From NCBI GenBank assembly GCA_965205255.1, contig OZ242051.1, positions 2,976,001 to 3,040,000 of the forward strand: a stretch of DNA of 64,000 nucleotides, read 5' to 3'. A program made the position numbers and the translations under genes. Each line of letters begins with the position of its first letter. The stretch's first letter is position 1. Positions 28,033 through 36,230 of this stretch are shown here, in pieces. This stretch comes from G965205255 sp965205255. GTDB lineage: Bacteria > Pseudomonadota > Gammaproteobacteria > Pseudomonadales > Endozoicomonadaceae. The notes below the pieces were generated by a model. It did not search any database and was not told where the DNA came from. It was given only the letters and a program-made list of their open reading frames with translations.

Positions 28033-28812
28033 ATGTATGGAGTTACATCTCAACAACTAATCAGGCAGCCTCTTCACGCACAGACTTCTAATAATTTCGA
28101 AGATAAACTCCAGCGTTGCATTTCATTAGATAGTTCAATGGACGTTTTATTTTCCAACAATGCAATTGCAACGATGCTACATAATGTTGTTGAAAGTGAT
28201 GGCGAGAGACTTGACAGGGAGCTAGATGAGTTAAAAGAAACCGGTATGGTTAAAGCTGCTTCAACTAGCTTGATAGCCACAGGAATTGCTGCAAATGTAT
28301 TTAGAGATCTTGGGCTCTTGATCGATTCTCGTGAATGTGAAATACATTGCATGTATTCTGGTGATGCGGGAACAATAAAAGTAGATAAGTTTGAACGCAA
28401 AGTAACATGGAATCCTGTCAAGAAGTCTCATTGTATTTTTAATCCGGGAAGTAATGATTTTGACATTTCTGCGACAGCACCTGTTGGATTTAAAGTAATG
28501 ACAAAAAAAAGAAAGGTTGAGTCACTAAGTGAGCTAGAAGCAATGATAAAAAGTAAATATGATCAATGTAGAAAAGAGGTAGCTCATAATGAGGTTGTAG
28601 TAGATTACCCTGTTACTTCTTGTATTGGGGTGATTGCTACAAAAAATAGAAATCTATGTTTTAATCAAGCAACCAAAGATCAGAAAATTATAGAAGAAGC
28701 TCTTAAATTACAAGACAGGATTAGATCAGAGTTTAAAATACTGCTACCAATTATTATATATGATTGCCAGTCTGGTGAAGTGGCTCCGTTGCAACAAAAC
28801 CCCTTCAATTAA
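28033..28812 (+). CDS. Protein of unknown function, possibly cut short by a stop codon
   Basis: A 259-residue soluble protein with no signal peptide or membrane segment and no recognised family. AAAGGA lies ten bases before the ATG. Residues 40-75 are helical and acidic; 195-240 mix strands and helices (CIGVIATKNRNLCF). The frame stays open and protein-like beyond the TAA at 28810: SAKTIARVMEKAGANNEKAN continues to a TGA at 28920, giving a potential 295-residue product. It sits alone between the his operon and the VgrG island and is lower in GC than vgrG. It could be an effector, but nothing proves it. Confidence 0.6.
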   Translation: MYGVTSQQLIRQPLHAQTSNNFEDKLQRCISLDSSMDVLFSNNAIATMLHNVVESDGERLDRELDELKETGMVKAASTSLIATGIAANVFRDLGLLIDSRECEIHCMYSGDAGTIKVDKFERKVTWNPVKKSHCIFNPGSNDFDISATAPVGFKVMTKKRKVESLSELEAMIKSKYDQCRKEVAHNEVVVDYPVTSCIGVIATKNRNLCFNQATKDQKIIEEALKLQDRIRSEFKILLPIIIYDCQSGEVAPLQQNPFN

Positions 28813-29053
28813 TCTGCAAAAACAATCGCCAGAGTAATGGAAAAAGCAGGAGCGAACAATGAAAAGGCAAATGTATTTTTAGCGAAAGATGCTCCAAAGC
28901 AGTGCAAGCCATATGATTGATCTGTAATGATTTATTTATTTGTTAGTAATATTAACCTTTTAAAAGATAGCACTCTCACACAAGCCCCTTGTCTTTTACC
29001 CGGTTTTTTTGCAGAATACGGGCAACTTTTATTATAAGATCTGGATAGCTTAC

Positions 29054-31432
29054 ATGCCCTCCTCAAATAAAGACCGGTTTTTAATTAACCTTGCAGGGAT
29101 GAATCACCTTTCGGTACTAGGGTTTTCTGGTACGGAAGCGCTAGATGACGTTTACAAAATAACGACACACATTATCACACCCCAGCCGCTTGAAGCTTCC
29201 CTGTTGCAGCAGCCGGTCTGTCTAACGCTGTTGTCGCAATACAATGAGAACACGTCTGTTCTCGATGCTGACAAACAACCGCGCTATATCAATGGGGTGG
29301 TGGGGAGTCTTACGCAAACCGGCTATCAGTCAGGTGTTGGGTATGAATACACCATCACGATTATTCCCAGACTGGCTTTATTAAAACACCGCCGTCGTTA
29401 TCGTATTTTTCAGCAGCAGAGTGTGCCTGACGTTGTCAGTCAGGTACTGAAGGAAGCCGGTATATTGTCCGTTAAACAACAACTACAGGGCAGTTATGTC
29501 GCACGTGATTATTGTGTGCAGTACGGCGAATCTGATCTTGAGTTTATCCAGCGTATTTTAAGTGAAGCGGGTGTTTTCTTTTACTTTGAGCATACGGCGA
29601 CGGACTATAACCTAGTACTGCAGGATAACATGATGCAGTCGCAAGACCTGGCAGCCTTAATGTATCACTCACATACGGGCCAGGTGCCGGGTGGTTCTGT
29701 GGTGACAAAGTGGATGGTGACCCACAACGTAACGCCAGGTGTGATGAGCGGACGCGCTTACGACTTTACTCGCCCCCGCACCAAAAAAGAAAGCCGGGAA
29801 GTTACTTTCAGTGATCAAAAAAACACCCAGATGTTGCAGCAGGATCAATGGCCCTTGCCGGTCAAAGATGATCTGGCTAAACCGAATGCCTCGCGCCGAA
29901 AGCAGGAACAGGCTGAAAGAGATCAAATCAAGGGTGAAGGTAAAACCGACAGTGCGGAGTGTTTGCCAGGGTACTGTCTGCCCCTAAAAGATCACCCTGA
30001 CGACAGTAATAACGTGTTGTGGCTGCTTACTAAAGTGACCCATAAAGGCACCCAGCCACAAGCCAAAGAAGCCTATGCCAGCCAGAGTGAGGCAGGCAGT
30101 TATGAGGCGACCATTGAAGCGGTGCACCAACATCAAAACTGGCGACCAGAACAAAGAAAGAAACCAGGGCATATTGGTCCGCAAACCGCCATTGTCACTG
30201 GCCCAAAAGATCAGGAGATTTTTACTGATAAGTATGGTCGTGTCAAAGTACAGTTTCACTGGGATCGCGAAGCCATGGGCGATGATAAAAGCAGTGTATG
30301 GCTGCGCGTGGCGCAACAGTGGGCAGGTGCCGGTTATGGAGCATTTAGCCTGCCAAGAGTTGGACATGAGGTGGTAGTCAATTTCTTAAATCACGATATT
30401 GATCAACCCATTATTACCGGCAGTCTGCATAACGGTGCCAATAAACCTGCTTACCCACTGCCAGATAACAAAACCCGCAGCGGCATTAAAACCCTTTCCA
30501 GCCCAGGAGGCAAAACCGATAACGAACTGCGCTTTGAAGATAAACAGGGCCAGGAACATATCTATATTCATGCGGGTAAAGACTTTGCACAACAGATTGA
30601 TAATGACCAGCACGTTGTCGTCAATAACGACCATCATCACATCACTAAAAACAACCATTACCAGCAGGTGCAGGGCGAACAACATACCACGGTAAATAAA
30701 GATGCCTTTAGCACTGTCCAGGGTAGTGTGAATGAAACGGTGGGTGGTTCTGTGCAGACGAAGGTAGCAGAGAACCATCTCCTAGAGGCACAAACCATTG
30801 AGTTAGCTTCTGGCCAGAAAGTAGTGATGGAGGCGGGTAGTTCGCTCACCTTAAAAGCAGGTGGGCATTTTATAAATATTAACTCAGGTGGCATATCGTC
30901 CTCAACGATAATAGGGGTCGGTGGCTCAGCGGGTAATGTGTCCGCAGTTAACCCAAAAAGCGCACATTTACCAGGCAGTGTTGATAAGGCGGGCTTAGGT
31001 CAGATTCCTGCGCTTGTCGCAGAGCAACCCCTTGAGACGATGGCTACACTTACCCCAGGCCAGTTGCAGTATCAGCACATGCTGCAAAAGACAGCGCCCA
31101 TACTTAAGACAGCAGCACTGACAGACCAGCCAGCGGTAGCAGATTGTCAGCGCAAACCCGATGGCAGCTGCTCACTGAATGATTGTCCGTGTGAGCCTGC
31201 TGCATCCTCAGGTAACACGGGTAATGAAGCATCGTCATCTTATGCTGAGCAGGTGGTCGAAAAAATTCATGCACAGATAAAACAGGCACCCACTTCACCA
31301 GATGCCACTTTTACCCAATCTGCTTCACAACGAGGCAATGATTTTAGTCCGGGATCATCGACAGTGTCTTTAAACCAGTTTGGTAAGGTGATTGGTGGTC
31401 AAACCCAGACTCTTCAGGGAGGAAGTAATTAA
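29054..31432 (+). CDS. vgrG: Type VI secretion spike protein VgrG
   Basis: Trimeric spike of the type VI secretion system. gp27-like region from MNHLSVLGFSGTEAL through YCVQYGESDLEFIQRILSEAGVFFYF; gp5 OB-fold with DKYGRVKVQFHWDRE, SVWLRVAQQWAGAGYG and GHEVVVNFLNHDIDQPIITG; then a needle region (IYIHAGKDFAQQI) of His/Asn-rich repeats. A C-terminal extension of about 150 residues ends in a Cys-rich patch (CQRKPDGSCSLNDCPC) and could hold cargo. The frame opens with TTG at 29009; I prefer ATG 29054 just before the conserved start. No structural tss genes are in the window, so it is an orphan vgrG island. Confidence 0.92.
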   Translation: MPSSNKDRFLINLAGMNHLSVLGFSGTEALDDVYKITTHIITPQPLEASLLQQPVCLTLLSQYNENTSVLDADKQPRYINGVVGSLTQTGYQSGVGYEYTITIIPRLALLKHRRRYRIFQQQSVPDVVSQVLKEAGILSVKQQLQGSYVARDYCVQYGESDLEFIQRILSEAGVFFYFEHTATDYNLVLQDNMMQSQDLAALMYHSHTGQVPGGSVVTKWMVTHNVTPGVMSGRAYDFTRPRTKKESREVTFSDQKNTQMLQQDQWPLPVKDDLAKPNASRRKQEQAERDQIKGEGKTDSAECLPGYCLPLKDHPDDSNNVLWLLTKVTHKGTQPQAKEAYASQSEAGSYEATIEAVHQHQNWRPEQRKKPGHIGPQTAIVTGPKDQEIFTDKYGRVKVQFHWDREAMGDDKSSVWLRVAQQWAGAGYGAFSLPRVGHEVVVNFLNHDIDQPIITGSLHNGANKPAYPLPDNKTRSGIKTLSSPGGKTDNELRFEDKQGQEHIYIHAGKDFAQQIDNDQHVVVNNDHHHITKNNHYQQVQGEQHTTVNKDAFSTVQGSVNETVGGSVQTKVAENHLLEAQTIELASGQKVVMEAGSSLTLKAGGHFININSGGISSSTIIGVGGSAGNVSAVNPKSAHLPGSVDKAGLGQIPALVAEQPLETMATLTPGQLQYQHMLQKTAPILKTAALTDQPAVADCQRKPDGSCSLNDCPCEPAASSGNTGNEASSSYAEQVVEKIHAQIKQAPTSPDATFTQSASQRGNDFSPGSSTVSLNQFGKVIGGQTQTLQGGSN

Positions 31433-32430
31433 TGAATATGGCAGCCGTACATAGCTGGCACCCGGAACTACCGCGTATTGGCGGACAGCTGGCGTTTAAC
31501 GTGCTGAAGGATATCGGCGAGACCGCCGGTGCAGCGTTGGAGGGGGCGGATACAGTTTTTTTGTTACTGTTTCCCACAGAAGCCGGTCGGGATGGCATGT
31601 TAAGCCCCGCTCAGGTCCATTCTCATATGCTGACCGGCAGCCAAATTGCACAACGTAGGAGTGTGCCCACGCGTGTGCGGGTAAAGATTACTGAAGATGC
31701 GCAGGGAAAACCCATTGCTAACGCATGGCATGTGAGTGGCGATCATGAAAATGTGCCTGTTATTCAGCCTGTCATCGAGGGCGATAAACGTATTTATCAT
31801 CTGCCTGATGGTCAGGTGGTGACCTGGTATCCCGGGCAGGCACCCCAATTGCCAAAAAATAAAGGTTACCCTGGTGAGTTACTGGATGTGGACAATATCA
31901 TGGTTCACCCCATGCCCACTACAGACGTTGAGATTAAAGCTCAGGGGTTTCCGCTGCAGCAGAGTGACTGGCATGATGCCATTCTTATTTTTCCCACCGA
32001 TACCGGTGTGGAGGCGGTATATATTGCGTATAATGCTAGAACTAGGCTCCCTAGGAATAATGGAGAGTGGGTGAGTGGTGAACCCAGCGATGGGTTATGG
32101 CAGTCTAGTTTGGGTGAGGTCAACTCAATTACACAAGGGAGGCCTATACAGTTTGCTAATGGGCGACCCATCTTTTCTCCTTGGGCTAAAGGTGTGATTA
32201 CATTTGAACCTGGTCAGCTGAATGGAACAAGATCAGATTTTATGGCTGTTTATGAATATATTGCACAAAAAAAGAACCTTCCTAGTAAACATGCAGCAAA
32301 AACATTATTACGTGAATTAGAGTTAACACCTCATCACTTAGACAATGTGACAATAGAGTTGGTGCCTACAAAACTACATGGGAACATCCCTCATATTGGT
32401 TCGGCTTCAGATATGAGAAGAGGAAATTAA
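31432..32430 (+). CDS. T6SS-linked toxin: S-type pyocin domain plus HNH-type nuclease tip
   Basis: Overlaps the vgrG stop by one base, with GGAGGAAG upstream. The central region (about residues 75-205) matches the S-type pyocin/colicin domain: VPTRVRVKITEDAQGKPI, PDGQVVTWYPGQ and DAILIFPTDTGVEAVYIAY. The C-terminus, LELTPHHLDNVTIELVPTKL followed by HGNIPHIGSASD, fits the HNH/Endo VII-like nuclease motif (PHH..D...M.LVP..LH....H.GG) of bacterial toxins. It probably degrades DNA in rival cells after VgrG delivery. The next gene is the expected immunity protein. Confidence 0.8.
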   Translation: MNMAAVHSWHPELPRIGGQLAFNVLKDIGETAGAALEGADTVFLLLFPTEAGRDGMLSPAQVHSHMLTGSQIAQRRSVPTRVRVKITEDAQGKPIANAWHVSGDHENVPVIQPVIEGDKRIYHLPDGQVVTWYPGQAPQLPKNKGYPGELLDVDNIMVHPMPTTDVEIKAQGFPLQQSDWHDAILIFPTDTGVEAVYIAYNARTRLPRNNGEWVSGEPSDGLWQSSLGEVNSITQGRPIQFANGRPIFSPWAKGVITFEPGQLNGTRSDFMAVYEYIAQKKNLPSKHAAKTLLRELELTPHHLDNVTIELVPTKLHGNIPHIGSASDMRRGN

Positions 32431-32431
32431 A

Positions 32432-32947
32432 ATGCTAGACGATATTATACAAAAACTAGGTGCTACCGGCTTTGGTGCTTTGTCTCCAGAGCTTACAATT
32501 TCTGAAGTAGAGCTCAAGTTAGGGATATCTTTGCCAAAAAGTTTAACTGCTATTCTCCGACATTTTTCTCGTTCAGTTATTTTTAATAATGGGGCAAAAT
32601 TTCGTCCAAGTGAAAAAACACCTGTTGATGACTCTGAAGGTTTCCAGAATATCGATATACTTTATGGTCCAATAGAGGATCAAAATGGAATTTTGAAAAA
32701 AAACGCAATGTATTTAGATCAGTTACCTAATGGCTTGATTGCTATAGGTGAAACAACTGAAGGAAATCAGATTTGCTTAAATAGCAAGCGAAATATTGTT
32801 TTTTGGCATCATGAAGCTTTACAGGATAGTCAAAGTACATACTTGATCTCTTCTGATTTTGAAACGTTTCTCTCAAGCTTGGAGCCTGATAGTGTTAGTT
32901 CTAATTCATACAAGATAGATGGGGCTAATTCATTCCTCGATTTTTAA
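32432..32947 (+). CDS. SMI1/KNR4-family immunity protein
   Basis: A 171-residue cytoplasmic protein starting one base after the toxin gene, with GAGGAAATTAAA upstream. It shows SMI1/KNR4 features: ISEVELKLGISLPKSLTAIL near the start, NGLIAIGETTEGNQICLN and FWHHEA in the middle, and FETFLSSL near the end. This superfamily supplies immunity proteins for HNH and other nuclease toxins, so protection against the preceding toxin is inferred from adjacency. Confidence 0.8.
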   Translation: MLDDIIQKLGATGFGALSPELTISEVELKLGISLPKSLTAILRHFSRSVIFNNGAKFRPSEKTPVDDSEGFQNIDILYGPIEDQNGILKKNAMYLDQLPNGLIAIGETTEGNQICLNSKRNIVFWHHEALQDSQSTYLISSDFETFLSSLEPDSVSSNSYKIDGANSFLDF

Positions 32948-32971
32948 AAGATAAAGAGCATATAGCTACAA

Positions 32972-33466
32972 ATGCCTGATGGTCAGGTGGTGACCTGGTA
33001 TCCCGGGCAGGCACCCAAATTGTCAAAAAATAAAGGTTACCCTGGTGAGTTACTGGATGTGGACAACATCATGGTTCACCCCATGCCCACTACAGACGTT
33101 GAGATTAAAGCTCAGGGGTTTCCGCTGCAGCAGAGTGACTGGCATGATGCCATTCTTATTTTTCCCACCGATACCGGTGTGGAGGCGGTGTATATTGCTT
33201 ATAACAGTGGGCCGATACCAGCGCCTAGCACTGAAGAAATAACAGGATTTTCCGGTTTAAAGCAGGCAAGAAAGAAAACTTATGTTCAAGGTGGTGGTTT
33301 GAAAAGGGCGCGTTGGAAAGATGGTAAAGGAAATATCTTTGAGTGGGATAGTCGTCACGGTGCTTTAGAAAAATATAACCGTCGTGGTGTTCATTTGGGA
33401 GAGTTTGACCCATATACAGGGCAGCAAACTAAAGATGCCGATAAATCAAGAAGAGTAGAGCCATAA
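32972..33466 (+). CDS. Orphan toxin tip: partial pyocin domain plus colicin E3-like ribonuclease
   Basis: The first 78 residues repeat residues 123-201 of the neighbouring toxin almost exactly (PDGQVVTWYPG to VEAVYIAYN), then the sequence switches to a new tip. That tip reads LKRARWKDGKGNIFEWDSRH followed by GALEKYN, LGEFDPYTGQQTKDAD and ends RRVEP, strongly resembling the cytotoxic domain of colicin E3, which cleaves 16S rRNA in the ribosomal decoding site. The Asp, His and Glu of the E3 catalytic triad (D-x-x-H-x-x-x-E) are retained. It lacks the N-terminal delivery region and a clear ribosome-binding site, so it may be a silent donor cassette. Confidence 0.8.
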   Translation: MPDGQVVTWYPGQAPKLSKNKGYPGELLDVDNIMVHPMPTTDVEIKAQGFPLQQSDWHDAILIFPTDTGVEAVYIAYNSGPIPAPSTEEITGFSGLKQARKKTYVQGGGLKRARWKDGKGNIFEWDSRHGALEKYNRRGVHLGEFDPYTGQQTKDADKSRRVEP

Positions 33467-33720
33467 TGACTGTTAAAGTTAAACGACTTATTGGAGTTTA
33501 TAGAAAAGATAACGATGAACATGTCGGTAACATTAACTTACCAGACAATATAGAGTTATCAACCTTGCAGAATATGTTTAATGTACCTAAAGATAATCCT
33601 ATGTATGACTGCGCTATTTTAGAGAAGGAACACTTGCCTTTTTTTGAAAAAAATACAGGTGAAAAATTTGATCTTGATAAATATGAGTATTCTTTAGAGT
33701 GCTATGCGGATCGCTCATGA
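33466..33720 (+). CDS. Small immunity protein candidate for the E3-like tip
   Basis: 84 residues, overlapping the last base of the E3-like toxin stop. It is acidic and ends DLDKYEYSLECYADRS; the pattern LSTLQNMFNVPKDNPMYDCA is reminiscent of DUF7683-type proteins, and the length equals that of colicin E3 immunity proteins. Immunity is inferred from position and size; homology to the colicin E3 immunity protein is not clear by eye. Confidence 0.6.
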   Translation: MTVKVKRLIGVYRKDNDEHVGNINLPDNIELSTLQNMFNVPKDNPMYDCAILEKEHLPFFEKNTGEKFDLDKYEYSLECYADRS

Positions 33721-33730
33721 GGGTGAAGAA

Positions 33731-33772
33731 GAGACTACAGAGTTTAATATGCTTAGAACTCTGGTCTTTTTT
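33731..33772 (+). terminator. Intrinsic terminator after the orphan toxin/immunity pair
   Basis: Arms AGACTACAGAGTT and AACTCTGGTCT pair with a small bulge around a short loop and run into six T residues. It separates the toxin cassettes from the DUF4123 gene. Confidence 0.7.
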
Positions 33773-33808
33773 CTGTTGAAAAGTGATTAGATATTAATAA
33801 AGAGTATT

Positions 33809-34345
33809 ATGAACCACGCACTTATTCTCGACCAAATCCGTTTACCAGAAGTAACGGACACCTTAACCCGACTGGCACCAGACGTGGAGCCGATGTATCT
33901 GTATGACACTACCCGTTATGAACCCCTGAAAGCACAAAGTCCTTTAATGGTGTCCTGCGAAATTAACGATGCGCTCTATCAGCACTGGAAAGGCGATGCC
34001 TTATGGCAAAGCAGTGGTGTGTTGATTCGCTGGCGTGATGCTTCACAAAATGATATCGTGCACCATCTGCGTAGCCTGCTATGGGTCAATACACCACAGA
34101 GTAGACCAGTGCTGTTTCGGTATTATTCCCCGCGCTTACTTAACGTCTGGGGACCTCTATTAACCGATGAAGAACGTACTGCCTTTTTAGGGCCATTGAG
34201 TCAGTGTCATTCACTAGAGGGTGATGGTAAAGGCTCCATACACAAAGCAGAAGATGCGCCTTGGTTCATTCTGTCAGAGCAGCAGATACAGACCATGGAT
34301 AAATTGGTGACAGAACAGGAAGACAAGGAGACAGCGGATGTCTGA
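33809..34345 (+). CDS. DUF4123 adaptor protein for T6SS effector loading
   Basis: A 178-residue cytoplasmic protein with the DUF4123 layout: PMYLYDTTRYEPLKAQSPLMV near the start, HHLRSLLWVNTP and PVLFRYYSPRLLNVW in the middle, WFILSEQQI near the end. DUF4123 (Tap/TEC) proteins load cargo effectors onto VgrG. Its stop overlaps the LysM gene by eight bases, so its client is likely one of the three following proteins. Confidence 0.8.
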   Translation: MNHALILDQIRLPEVTDTLTRLAPDVEPMYLYDTTRYEPLKAQSPLMVSCEINDALYQHWKGDALWQSSGVLIRWRDASQNDIVHHLRSLLWVNTPQSRPVLFRYYSPRLLNVWGPLLTDEERTAFLGPLSQCHSLEGDGKGSIHKAEDAPWFILSEQQIQTMDKLVTEQEDKETADV

Positions 34346-35402
34346 TACAAGTACATCGTCTACTTATACCATTCAGCCGGGTGACTGCCTAAGTGCGCTG
34401 GCTAAAAAGTGGCATACGACCGTTGAAAAACTGATTGAGCTCAACCGTTGGCATATTTTAAACCCGGATGAAATTTATGTTGGGCAAACTATTCAGGTAC
34501 CTCAGCCCATCAAGCTCACAGAGGCTGGCAGCCAGTCGTTGCCAAAACGGCCTGCACTGGATACAAAGACGCGCCTTTGTGCGCCTAAACACTATGTGGA
34601 TATTGTGTTTGTGCCGAGGCACCCCAAGAAACAGGCCCCCGCCTGGCTGTTGTTAACGGCCAAAGCGAAAGCGGCTTTTGATCAAGAAGCCCAGCGGTTG
34701 GATAACGCCATTACGCCCTTAGCCAATACGGCTGATGCCAATCATGCCTCGGCGTTAAAACAAAGCCTTGAAGCCATTAATCAGTTGGGTCTGCTGGAAC
34801 CCTTTAAAGGAGCGGAGCATGCCGTGTTTCTGGCCCCTGATGTTCAGAAAGTCTATGAAGAAGCACAGGCAAATAAGGTGGCAGTGAGCGCCGTACTTGA
34901 AGGCATAAAGTATAAATGGACAGCGGGTTTAACGACGGAGATGCGAGAGCAGTTAAACCAGGAGCTGACAGCAAAACAGTATATAACACTGAAGCAGCCT
35001 GACCCTGAAAAAGATCTGGTGAGTCTGATTGCAAAAGCGATAGTGCCTGTTACGGCCGTATACGGCTTTGAGGCAGGAGGCATTGCTCCCCCGCTTGAAG
35101 TCACGGAGTATCAGGATGCTGTGACCACCTGTGAGGTCTTTGTCCAGAAGAAGGTCGATGAACTGCAACAGAAAGTAGATGAGTGGAATCAGAAGATTAA
35201 AGGATGGAATGCCAGCGCTGAGCGTATTGCCACAAGAAAAGGGTTTGAGTGGGATGCCCATATCGGCGCCTATGCAGAAACTACCGAAGTGCAGGCTAAT
35301 GAGATACTCCAGCAGATACAGACAGCACGGGCGCATGTATTAAATCACGTGTATCAACCAGCCGATGGCGCACGTTTTATGCAGTACTGGGATGCAGGAT
35401 AA
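34338..35402 (+). CDS. LysM-domain protein of the T6SS cargo operon
   Basis: 354 residues. The N-terminal LysM domain reads YTIQPGDCLSALAKKW, then NPDEIYVGQTIQVPQP; it typically binds peptidoglycan or acts as a VgrG docking module in T6SS cargo. The remainder is alpha-helical, with a strong coiled-coil segment around residues 255-295 (QKKVDELQQKVDEWNQKI). No catalytic motif is recognised. Probably a delivery or structural partner of the next two proteins. Confidence 0.7.
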   Translation: MSDTSTSSTYTIQPGDCLSALAKKWHTTVEKLIELNRWHILNPDEIYVGQTIQVPQPIKLTEAGSQSLPKRPALDTKTRLCAPKHYVDIVFVPRHPKKQAPAWLLLTAKAKAAFDQEAQRLDNAITPLANTADANHASALKQSLEAINQLGLLEPFKGAEHAVFLAPDVQKVYEEAQANKVAVSAVLEGIKYKWTAGLTTEMREQLNQELTAKQYITLKQPDPEKDLVSLIAKAIVPVTAVYGFEAGGIAPPLEVTEYQDAVTTCEVFVQKKVDELQQKVDEWNQKIKGWNASAERIATRKGFEWDAHIGAYAETTEVQANEILQQIQTARAHVLNHVYQPADGARFMQYWDAG

Positions 35403-35414
35403 GGGACAGATAAT

Positions 35415-36230
35415 ATGGAACAGTACATGATAACCGGTGATCAGGTTGATTTTATGCGTGCCGTCGCCCGACTAAACCGGTTAGGCTTTGTGGTACGTGA
35501 ACAGTGCTTAAGTGATGATCAGCTTTTTGCCGGTAACCCGGACTGGTTAACTGCGGGGGTAACGCCTTCACGCCAGCAGCTTGAAACGATAGAAACAACA
35601 CAGAATAAATCCTATATGCTGACCTTGCCGCTGGGGTTGTATGTCTGTTTACACCTCCAACCCCTGGTTAAAGCCTGTATTGCCTCGGTGATAGAAGATC
35701 TGAAGTCGCTACTGGGCAGCCATGAGAAAACGTCGGGAGATAATCCGGTCAGTACACTTTTGCAACCGTTGCTGGTCTTGCAAAAAGCTCTTAGTAATAG
35801 GATCAGCGAACTAAAAACACAGGCAGAAAGCACAGCCAAAGCGGCGAATGAAAGTCTGGGCCAACCGGTCAGTGATGTACCGGCACGGGCAACGTTTCGT
35901 TGCCTACCGCCGGAGGTCCGAGTCAGCCGTAACCATTTGACCCTAATATGGGATGAGGCCAGCTGGCAGCCCTCGCATATTTATGACCACCGGCCAAAAG
36001 CCGAGACACTGGCCCACAACACAACAGATGCAAAGGTGGTGCAAGCCTGGCAGGTATCGCAGGGCAGCCAGATACGGTTTGTGCGCGACTGCTGGCTGCT
36101 GGACGAAGAAGCATCGAATAATACCATTGAGGTCCTGGACGGTTATGTACCGATAAACAGCTTGTCCGTTAAACCCGGAGATGGCATCACCCCTAAAGCC
36201 CCTGAAAAAACATCAGGAGAGAAGGCATGA
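35415..36230 (+). CDS. Unrecognised protein of the T6SS cargo operon
   Basis: A 271-residue soluble protein with no signal peptide. It has helices around residues 75-150 and a C-terminal beta-rich segment (TFRCLPPEVRVSRNHLTLIW, DGYVPINSLSVKPGDGI). No family assigned. It lies 12 bp after the LysM gene and overlaps the next gene by four bases, so the three are translated together and may form one delivered complex. Confidence 0.65.
   Translation: MEQYMITGDQVDFMRAVARLNRLGFVVREQCLSDDQLFAGNPDWLTAGVTPSRQQLETIETTQNKSYMLTLPLGLYVCLHLQPLVKACIASVIEDLKSLLGSHEKTSGDNPVSTLLQPLLVLQKALSNRISELKTQAESTAKAANESLGQPVSDVPARATFRCLPPEVRVSRNHLTLIWDEASWQPSHIYDHRPKAETLAHNTTDAKVVQAWQVSQGSQIRFVRDCWLLDEEASNNTIEVLDGYVPINSLSVKPGDGITPKAPEKTSGEKA

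Noticed and set aside
30386..30778. 130-residue minus-strand frame inside vgrG
   Set aside because: Antisense shadow of a high-confidence gene.
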